Source of the DNA: Cereibacter azotoformans
GTDB lineage: Bacteria; Pseudomonadota; Alphaproteobacteria; Rhodobacterales; Rhodobacteraceae
DNA: 64,000 bases
Assembly (NCBI GenBank): GCA_017599285.1
Contig: JAGFXX010000001.1
Coordinates: forward strand, 682,001-746,000
Reading direction: 5' to 3'
Below are positions 57,271 through 64,000 of the stretch, piece by piece. The notes below the pieces were generated by a model. It did not search any database, was not told the origin of the DNA, and saw nothing but the letters and a program-made list of their open reading frames with translations. The position numbers were made by a program, and so were the translations under genes. Within the stretch, counting starts at the first letter, position 1. Each line of letters opens with the position of its first letter.

Positions 57271-59902
57271 CGCGCTCTCATGCCAGCGACGCGCCGCTGC
57301 CCGAGGGTGCGTTCCCGCCCACCGAGGCGATGCTGTCCGAGCCCGTGCCCTCTGCCCTGGCCGAGGCGCAGGCCGACCGGCTGCGCGCCGTCTGGGCCAC
57401 GCCAAAGGGCTGGCGCTACTGGTCGGCGGTGAACAACAGCGAGGTGGGCGTGTGGTATGCGCTGACGGCGCTGGCCTTCATGCTCTGCGCCGGGGTGCTT
57501 GCGCTGCTGATGCGGGTGCAGCTGGCGGTGCCGGACAACGACTTCCTCTCGGCCGATCGCTTCAACCAGTTCTTCACCATGCATGGCTCGGCCATGATGT
57601 TCCTCTTTGCCGTGCCGATGTTCGAGGCGATCTCGATCATCCTGCTGCCCGCGCTGCTCGGCGCGCGCGACCTGCCGTTCCCGCGGCTGTCGGCCTACGG
57701 CTACTGGTGCTTCCTGATCGGCGGCGTCTTCGTGATGGGCTCGATCCTCTTCGACGCGGCGCCGAAATCGGGCTGGTTCATGTATCCGCCGCTGGCCACG
57801 CAGGACGAGGGGCTCGGCTCGGACATCTGGCTGCTGGGGCTGTCCTTCATCGAGGTGGCCTCGATCGCCGCCGCGGTCGAGCTGATCGTGGGCGTCCTGA
57901 AATGCCGCCCGCCGGGGATGCGGGTCAACCTCATGCCGCTCTACGCCTGGTATGTGCTGGTGGTCGGGGGCATGATCCTCTTTGCCTTCCCGCCGCTCAT
58001 TGCGGGCGACCTCCTGTTCGAGATGGAGCGTGGCTTCGACTGGCCCTTCTTCGACCCCGAGCGGGGGGGCGATCCGCTGCTCTGGCAGCACCTGTTCTGG
58101 ATCTTCGGGCACCCCGAGGTCTATATCATCTTCCTGCCCTCGATCGCGCTGGCGGCCATGATCGTGCCGACCGCGGCACGCCAGCCCATCGTGGGCTATT
58201 CCTGGATCGTGCTCTCGGCCGTGGGAACCGGCTTTCTCAGCTTTGGCCTGTGGGTGCATCACATGTTCACCACGGGGCTGCCCGCGCTCTCGCTGGGGTT
58301 CTTCTCGGCCGCCTCCGAGGCGGTGGTGATCCCGACCGGCATCCAGCTCTTTGCCTTCGTGGCGACGCTGATGGTGGGCCGCGTCAAGATGATCCTGCCG
58401 ATGCTCTGGATCGCGGGCGGGCTTGCCGTCTTCACGGCCGGCGGGCTCACCGGCGTCATGGTGGCCATCGCCCCCTTCGACTGGCAGGTGCACGACACCT
58501 ATTTCATCGTGCCCACCTGCATTACACGCTCTTTGGCGGCATGGTCTTTCCGATCATCGCGGGGGTCTATTACTTCTATCCCGTCATCACCAAGAAGGCC
58601 CTGTCCGAGCGGCTGGGGCGCTGGTCCTTCTGGCTGCTGTTCACCGGCTTCAACGTGACCTTCCTGCCCATGCACCTGACCGGGCTGAAGGGGATGCCGC
58701 GGCGGGTCTTCACCTACCCGGGCCATGTGGGCTGGGACTGGCTGAACCTGATCTCGACAGTGGGCGCCTTCGTGATGGCGGCGGGCTTCCTTGTCTTCGT
58801 GGTGGACCTGCTGCGCCCCAAGCGGACGAAGATCGGTGACCGCAACCCGTGGGGGGCGGGGACGCTGGAATGGTCGCTCGACCTCGAGGACGACAACTGG
58901 GGCGTGCGCTCCATTCCCCATATCGAGACGCGCTACCCGCTCTGGCAGCAGCCGAAGCTGGTGGAACGGATGGATGCGGGCCGGTTCTACCTCCTCGGGG
59001 CGCGCCACTACGACTCCGCCTGCCGCGTCTGCCATGGCGCGCCGGGGGTGACTCAGGGGGCGACGGTGCGCGCGATGCTGCCCGCGCCGCCGCCCATTGG
59101 CGACGCGGTGCGCGACTGGCGGCCGAACGAATTGGGCTGGATCGTCCGCGAGGGGGTGAAGATGTCTGGGATGCCCGGCTGGCCCTCGGCCCGCAACGAC
59201 GAGGTCTGGCCGGTCGTGGCCTTCCTCACCCGCGTGCGGGGCATGAGGCCCGAGCACTATGCCGCCCTCGTGGGCCCGGCCACGGCAGAGGGCCCACCGG
59301 GCTTCGGCTCTTGCGCGGGCTGCCACGGCATCGACGGCCTCTCGGGCAACGAGCGGATCCCGAGGCTGGATATCCAGACACCGGACTATCTCGAGATGGC
59401 CTTGCTGACCTACCGCGACGGGCGCCGCCAGAGCGGCTACATGCGCCACGCGGCCAGCGCCGTGCCCGCCGAGACGCTGCGCCCGCTGGCGCAACGGTTC
59501 GGCCGACTGTCAGATGCAACCGCACGGGGGGCGGGGCAGGCCGCGAGGGCTGCCGGCTCGGGCGCGGCAGGGGCCGCCGGGGCGTCGGACGATCCCGTCG
59601 AAGAGGGCCGCAGGCTGGCCTTCGCCCTCGACCGCCGCCGCGACCTTCCGGCCTGTCACTCCTGTCACGGACCGGATGCCGAGCGGCGGCGTCCCGACAC
59701 GCCCTCGCTGTCGGGCCAGTATCGCGGCTATCTCGAGACGCAGCTCATCCTCTGGCGCGACGGACTGCGCGGCGGCGGCCCGCGCGCGGAGCTGATGTCC
59801 GAGGCGGCGCGCCGATTGAACGATGACCATATTGCGGCGCTCGCGGCCTGTTATTCCTCGCTGGCGCCCGAGGTGCCGGCGGCGGGCGGCGCGGCGAACT
59901 GA
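57267..59902 (+). pseudogene. coxA: Heme-copper oxidase subunit I with triheme cytochrome c tail, broken by a one-base deletion
   Basis: Twelve-helix heme-copper core in frame from ATG 57267: heme a His (FFTMHGSAMM), CuB His-Tyr (FGHPEVYIIFLPS), CuB His pair (VHHMFTTG) and VHDTYFIV. Right after this the frame is lost: the DNA reads GTGCCCACCTGCATTACACG, where the family needs GTG GCC CAC CTG CAT TAC (VAHLHY, the heme a3/heme a ligands). One missing G near 58511 explains it; the old frame would end at 58658. In the shifted frame HLHYTLFGGMVFPIIAGVYY resumes, then GAGTLEWSL, and instead of ending the protein runs on through CRVCH, CAGCH and CHSCH (about restored residues 585, 682 and 796). Restored length about 878. 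Either a sequencing error or a real mutation; no subunit III follows. Confidence 0.85.
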
Positions 59903-59905
59903 TAG

Positions 59906-60259
59906 TCAGGAAGTGCGCCCCTCTTCCTCGAGATGCCGGCGCAGGAGCGCCATGTTGCGCAGGTTCGACTTGAAGGCCACGTCGAAGATGGTGCCCAGCA
60001 CCGGGACGCTGCCGCCGACGAAATCGATGCCCGTGTTCGCCGCCATCCGCAGGATGACCGGAGTGGGCACGCCCAGTTGCCGGGCCCGCCAGATCAGCCA
60101 GGCCCCCGGAACGAGGGTCACCGCATCGCCCAGACCCGGCACGATGCTGGCGATCCCGTCCCAGCCGAAGCGGATGCCGAAGAGGCGGAACCGCGCGTCA
60201 AGAAGCCGCGCGAGCGTATCCAGTCTGCGGATCTCGCGGTCGAAGTCCTGCCGGGTCAT
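59906..60259 (-). CDS. DUF4112 membrane protein
   Basis: 117 residues: MTRQDFDREIRRLDTLARLL, then FGIRFGWDGIASIVPGLGDA, VTLVPGAWLIWRARQLGVPT and SVPVLGTIFDVAFKSNLRNM. This is the pattern of DUF4112 with two membrane segments and PGLGD/PVLGTIFD motifs; function unknown. The start overlaps the upstream phospholipase D-like gene by 4 nt (ATGA). Ends four bases from the coxA stop (convergent). Confidence 0.85.
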   Translation of the reverse strand: MTRQDFDREIRRLDTLARLLDARFRLFGIRFGWDGIASIVPGLGDAVTLVPGAWLIWRARQLGVPTPVILRMAANTGIDFVGGSVPVLGTIFDVAFKSNLRNMALLRRHLEEEGRTS

Positions 60260-61707
60260 TTGGCCCTCCGCAAACGGGACCAGCCGCTGCGCCCGCGCCA
60301 GAATCGGGAGACGCGCTCGGGGTCGAGCATCTCGTTGTCGGCGATCAGGGTCTCGCCGATCGCGCCCAGTTCCGGCGGCTCGAAGGGGCGGAGCGACCGG
60401 CCCGGCCCCCGCAGCGATTCGATGGCGGCGATCAGCGACCCCTTGGCCCTCAGCACCGCCTCGAAGGTCTCGCGCGGAACGCCCAGATGCTCGGCGATCA
60501 GGTCGTCGCGCAGGGCGGCGATCCGCTCCTGCAGCCCGGTCTCTCCGGCCGCCGCCTCGACCGACAGGTCGCATTCCGTGTCAAAGCCCATCGACCGGTT
60601 GTTGAGGTTCGACGAACCGACCTTGAGCAGCCTCTCGTCCATCGCCAGCACCTTGGCATGGACATAGATCGGCTGACCCTGAACCGTCACCGGATGGTAG
60701 ATGCGGAAGCGGTCATAGCGGTCGGCCTCGGCGATCATGCCCAGGAGCTTCGCGCGCGAGGCGCCCATCACCGTCTCCTCGAGCCAGCCGTCGGCCGTCA
60801 GCGGATTGACGATCACGATCTCCGGCCCGCCCTCCTCGCGCAGCCGCACGGCGATCGCCTCGGCGATGCGGCGTGCGGCGAAATACTGGCTCTCGATGTA
60901 GAGCGTGCGCTCGGCGCGGCCGATGATCTCGAGGTAGAGCTTCTCGATCTCATGCACGCCCGGCCGCTCGCCATAGTCGGGCAGCGTGCGCGAGATGCCG
61001 ACCTCGGCGCCTTCCAGCAGCGGCTCGAGCCCGTCGAGCCAGCGGGTCTCGCAGGCCGGAGGCGGCTCGAGTCGCTCGCCCGTGGCCTGTTCCCATCGGT
61101 TGCGCGTGATCTCGCCCAGCGCCGCCGCCGCCGGCCCGTTCACCGCTGTCGTCACGTCGTGCCAGGGGCCATAGTGGCGCCGCGTGGTGGGGCGGCGGCG
61201 GCGCGGCTCCGTGTCGAGATGGTCCCGCGTGTCCCATCGGTCGGCGGTCATGTCGATCCCGCCGCAGAAGGCCAGCACATCGTCGATCACGACGATCTTC
61301 TGGTGATGCACCGAGGAGACGGGATGGGCACCGTCGAGGCGGAAATGCATCCGCTTGTCGCTGAGCCAGTTGAGCACGAAGAGGGGCGTCGATCCGCGTC
61401 CGAGCGCCTTGACCGTGCCGAGATCCCATTTCAGCACGCGGATCTCCAGCTCCGGCCGGTGGCGGATCACCCAGTTCAGGAACCGGCCGAGCGTGTCGGG
61501 CGCCTGGTCGGGCGGCGCGCGCGGGTCGAGCCGGATGCGCGCGTCGAAATCCCAGGCGACCATGATCACCGAATGCCGCGCCTCGAGGATCGCCTGCTTG
61601 ACGCGGGCGAAATAGTCGGCGGCGTCGATGATCACGGCCAGCCGGTCTGCGCGCTCGATCCGCCAGCAGGTCTCGCCGGACCGGAGGATGGGGCGGTGCT
61701 GGTTCAT
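60256..61707 (-). CDS. Phospholipase D-like (HKD) family protein
   Basis: 483 residues. Two HKD motifs: VHHQKIVVIDD (first) and VHAKVLAMDE followed by KVGSSNLNNRSMGFDTEC (second), the full PLD pair. There is no signal peptide or membrane anchor, unlike bacterial cardiolipin synthases, so it is a soluble or peripheral PLD-like enzyme. Acts as phosphodiesterase or transphosphatidylase on phospholipids. GGAG about ten bases before ATG 61707; upstream open codons lack family similarity. Overlaps the DUF4112 gene. Confidence 0.9.
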   Translation of the reverse strand: MNQHRPILRSGETCWRIERADRLAVIIDAADYFARVKQAILEARHSVIMVAWDFDARIRLDPRAPPDQAPDTLGRFLNWVIRHRPELEIRVLKWDLGTVKALGRGSTPLFVLNWLSDKRMHFRLDGAHPVSSVHHQKIVVIDDVLAFCGGIDMTADRWDTRDHLDTEPRRRRPTTRRHYGPWHDVTTAVNGPAAAALGEITRNRWEQATGERLEPPPACETRWLDGLEPLLEGAEVGISRTLPDYGERPGVHEIEKLYLEIIGRAERTLYIESQYFAARRIAEAIAVRLREEGGPEIVIVNPLTADGWLEETVMGASRAKLLGMIAEADRYDRFRIYHPVTVQGQPIYVHAKVLAMDERLLKVGSSNLNNRSMGFDTECDLSVEAAAGETGLQERIAALRDDLIAEHLGVPRETFEAVLRAKGSLIAAIESLRGPGRSLRPFEPPELGAIGETLIADNEMLDPERVSRFWRGRSGWSRLRRAK

Positions 61708-61786
61708 GGCAAGAGGCTCCCTTGACGTCCCCTGTCCAATGAGCGCGACCCACCCCCGGTTCCTGCCGCTCACCGTCGGCGGCAGG

Positions 61787-63130
61787 TCAGGGAAGTGCGG
61801 CCCGGATCTGGTCGAGCAGCAGATCCGGCCGAATCCCAAGGACCAGGATGATGGCCGTGGCGGCGCCCAGAAGCGTCCTCTCGGGCCAGCGGACGGCCGG
61901 ATCGGCCGGGTCGGGCGCGCGGCGGAAGATCAGGGCCACGAAGCGCAGGTAGTAATAGGCGCCCAGCGCCGACCCGGCGATGGCGAGCGCCAGGAGAGCC
62001 CAGGCCCGGCCCTCGATCAGGGCGGTGAAGATAACGTATTTCCCGAAGAAGCCCGCCGAGACCGGCAGCCCCGCCAGCGAGACGAGCGCGGCGGCCATGG
62101 CCGCACCCGCCAGCGGGCGCCGCCATACGATCCCGCGCAGGTCGGAAATGCGCGTCGCGCGCCCGATGAGCGCGGCCACGCAGAGTGCGGCCAGAAGGGC
62201 CGGCGCATAGGTGACGATGTAGAAGAGGGCCGCGGCCGGGGCCGACGCCGCGCCGGTGGCCAGCGCGGCCGCGATGTAGCCCGCATGGCCCACCGAGGAA
62301 TAGCCCAGCATCCGCGCCACCCCGTCCTGACGAAGCGCCGCGAGGTTGCCGAGCAGGATCGAGACGCCCGCGAAGGTGCCGAGCCCCAGCGCCCAGACCT
62401 GCGGCAGCCCGACCGCGTCGAGGCGGACAAGGGCCGTGACGACCGCCACCTTGGAGGCCGCGCCCGCGAAGGCCGCCGCCGCCCCCGGCGCGCCGGTGAA
62501 GGCGTCGGGCGTCCACATGTGGAATGGCACGAGCGCGAGCTTGAAGGCGAGCCCGGCCAGCAGCAGGGCCGCGGCGAAGGTCAGCAGCGCCTCTCGGCCC
62601 CCGAATGCCTCCAGCGCCAGCGACCCGGTTGCGGCATGGCCAAGGGCGAGCCCCATCAGCAGCGTTGCGGCGGCGGCCGCGCCGAGGATGAGGAACTTGT
62701 AGCCCGCCTCCAGCGCCGGCCGGTCGAGCGGCAGGACGAAGAGCGCCACGAGCGCGAGCGTGATCAGCTCGAGCCCGAGGAACAGGCTGGCCGCATGGAC
62801 CGCGCCTGTCAGCACCACGCCTCCGAGCGTGGCGAGAAGGAGCAGGGCCGGCCCCTCCTTCGACGGGCCGTCCGGGCGCAGGAAGGCGAGGCTGCCGAGG
62901 CCCGACAGACAGACGACAAGTCCCGTCAGCCGGGACATCCGGTCATCGGCGAGAAGCACGGACAGACCGTCGGGCGCGCCAAGCCGCAGGGCAAGGGCGA
63001 CACACGCCGCGACGAGCGCGAAGCCCGCGATCCAGCGCGCCAGCCCCGGCAGGCGCGGCGCGGCGAGCATCGCCGTCACCGCTCCGGTGCCAAGCAGGAT
63101 TACGGGCAGAAGGGCGGCAAAGCTGGGCAT
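61787..63130 (-). CDS. nuoN: NADH-quinone oxidoreductase subunit N
   Basis: 447 residues, antiporter-like subunit with about 13-14 membrane helices. NuoN landmarks: LFLGLELITLALVALF, FKLALVPFHMWTPDAF (broken helix with Lys), LLGNLAALRQDGVARMLGYS and GLPVSAGFFGKYVIFTALIE. Proton-pumping membrane arm of complex I. Somewhat shorter than typical NuoN (about 480), which suits the second, alternative nuo operon present in some Rhodobacter genomes. Start shares one base with the nuoM stop (TGATG). Confidence 0.93.
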   Translation of the reverse strand: MPSFAALLPVILLGTGAVTAMLAAPRLPGLARWIAGFALVAACVALALRLGAPDGLSVLLADDRMSRLTGLVVCLSGLGSLAFLRPDGPSKEGPALLLLATLGGVVLTGAVHAASLFLGLELITLALVALFVLPLDRPALEAGYKFLILGAAAAATLLMGLALGHAATGSLALEAFGGREALLTFAAALLLAGLAFKLALVPFHMWTPDAFTGAPGAAAAFAGAASKVAVVTALVRLDAVGLPQVWALGLGTFAGVSILLGNLAALRQDGVARMLGYSSVGHAGYIAAALATGAASAPAAALFYIVTYAPALLAALCVAALIGRATRISDLRGIVWRRPLAGAAMAAALVSLAGLPVSAGFFGKYVIFTALIEGRAWALLALAIAGSALGAYYYLRFVALIFRRAPDPADPAVRWPERTLLGAATAIILVLGIRPDLLLDQIRAALP

Positions 63131-64000
63131 CAGGGGACCGTCACCGGGACAAGGGCCGCCTCGACCGCGCCTTCGAGCGCACCCATCAGGAGTTGCGGCA
63201 GCATCCCGAACAGAAGGGTCGCCACTGCGAGCAGCACGATCGGCCCCATCTCGCGCAGCGTCAGATCCTCGAGCGCCTCGGTCCGGCGCGACTTGCCGAA
63301 CACCACCCGCTTGAACAGCCGCGTCGCATAGACGACCGAGATCACCAGCGAGATCAGCGTGATCGAGGCGAAGATCCAGTTCACCTGGAACATGCCGGTG
63401 ATGACCAGCGCCTCGCCGAGGAAGTTCGCCGTGCCCGGCATGGCGAGCGCGGCCGAGAAGAAGACCGCGAAGGCCGCGGCAAAGCGGGGCGCGTTCTGCT
63501 GCAGCCCGCCCAGTTCGCGCAGGTCGCGCGTGCCGGTCCGGTCATAGAGCGCGCCGATCAGCAGGAACAGCGCCGAGGCCGAGAAGGCATGGGCCACCAT
63601 CTCGACACCCGCGCCCATGAGCGAGAAATAGACGCCGCCGCAGATGCCCATCAGCACGATGCTCATGTGCGCGACCGAGGTGTAGGCCACCAGCCGCTTC
63701 GCGTCGGTCTGCCCGCAGGCCAGCAGCGCCCCGTAGATCGAGCCGAAGGCGCCAAGCGCAAGCCCGAAGGGGGCGAGCGTGGCGAAGCCCTCGGGGAAGA
63801 GCATCGGCGGGAAGCGGAAAAGCCCGTAGGCCCCGGTCTTGAGCAGAAGCCCCGCAAGCAGGATCGAGCCCGCCGTCGGTGCTTGCGTGTGCGCATCCGG
63901 CAGCCACGCATGCAGCGGCGGCACCGGAAGCTTCACGAGGAAGGCGGCGGCAAAGCCCAGAAGCAGCAGAACCTGCACCCCATGCGGGATCTGACGCTCG
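63130..64000 (-). CDS. nuoM: NADH-quinone oxidoreductase subunit M, 3' part (5' end outside the window)
   Basis: Runs off the right edge; about 290 residues visible, frame continuing upstream from position 63999. Contains PLHAWLPDAHTQAP, the broken-helix motif of NuoM, AYTSVAHMSIVLMGICGG, AHAFSASALFLLIGALYDRT and MPGTANFLGEALVITGMF. Antiporter-like membrane subunit of complex I. nuoL and others are expected to the right, outside the window. Confidence 0.93.
   Translation of the reverse strand, partial: ERQIPHGVQVLLLLGFAAAFLVKLPVPPLHAWLPDAHTQAPTAGSILLAGLLLKTGAYGLFRFPPMLFPEGFATLAPFGLALGAFGSIYGALLACGQTDAKRLVAYTSVAHMSIVLMGICGGVYFSLMGAGVEMVAHAFSASALFLLIGALYDRTGTRDLRELGGLQQNAPRFAAAFAVFFSAALAMPGTANFLGEALVITGMFQVNWIFASITLISLVISVVYATRLFKRVVFGKSRRTEALEDLTLREMGPIVLLAVATLLFGMLPQLLMGALEGAVEAALVPVTVP

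Noticed and set aside
58510..59902. Reading the distal part of coxA as a separate cytochrome c gene
   Set aside because: The shifted frame first completes oxidase helices 11-12 (HLHYTLFGGMVFP, FLPMHLTGL) before the heme sites, with no internal ribosome site, so it is the continuation of coxA after a one-base deletion.

Overview
High-GC alphaproteobacterial chromosome, best matching the Rhodobacter (Cereibacter) sphaeroides group. Two layouts support this. One is a che operon in the order cheD-STAS-cheY-cheA-cheW-cheR-cheY, the order known for R. sphaeroides cheOp1. The other is an opgG-opgI-opgH-opgC operon including the small opgI described in R. sphaeroides. Genus and species are inferred from gene order and protein family recognition; no search was run.

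Layout. 1-2956: insertion-sequence scrap yard (end of an IS21-type istB, IS3 fragments, an IS66 tnpA/tnpB start) with a tRNA-Ser(GGA) in the middle and one apparently intact IS3-family element (1752-2956) inserted in the IS66 tnpB. 3088-15333 (minus): a chemotaxis block reading STAS-cheY, transmembrane receptor, soluble receptor-like protein, transmembrane receptor, cheD-STAS-cheY-cheA-cheW-cheR-cheY and a small helical protein with a possible CheZ-like signature. 15473-31405 (plus): seven alpha-glucan/trehalose genes joined by 4-nt ATGA overlaps (glgE, treS-maltokinase fusion, glgB, glgX, treZ, malQ, treY). 31484-35254: zwf-pgl-pgi behind a perfect 12-bp palindrome. 35347-40730: RidA-like protein, periplasmic rhodanese with YeeE/YedE transporter and a 55-aa secreted peptide, a PQQ-type sugar dehydrogenase with diheme cytochrome c, and a small membrane protein. 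40855-46912: tRNA-Val(TAC), Mla-type lipid transport operon, an MttB-family methyltransferase, tRNA-Gly(GCC). 46930-51765 (minus): opgGIHC for osmoregulated periplasmic glucans. 52104-55297: a quorum-sensing locus with a LuxI synthase, two LuxR regulators and a LuxR-like protein without the DNA-binding domain. 55361-59902: PAP2 phosphatase and an aa3-type oxidase whose subunit II carries a cytochrome c domain and whose subunit I carries three heme c sites and a one-base frameshift at the heme/copper site. 59906-64000 (minus): DUF4112 protein, phospholipase D-like protein, nuoN and the 3' part of nuoM.

How the genes work together. The glucan cluster can run a cycle: TreY/TreZ cut trehalose from glucan ends, TreS turns trehalose into maltose, the fused kinase makes maltose-1-phosphate, GlgE adds it back to glucan and GlgB branches it, while GlgX and MalQ trim it; zwf-pgl-pgi next door takes the released hexose phosphate. 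The che block holds receptors, adaptation enzymes (CheR, CheD; no CheB seen here), kinase, coupling protein and three CheY proteins. The quorum-sensing genes sit directly upstream of the periplasmic glucan operon on the same strand.

The most interesting leads are the DNA-binding-free LuxR protein beside luxI/luxR, the possible CheZ-like protein ending the che operon, the paired STAS-CheY modules, the receptor-like soluble protein, the rhodanese/YedE/mini-peptide operon and the oxidase with a triheme subunit I tail.
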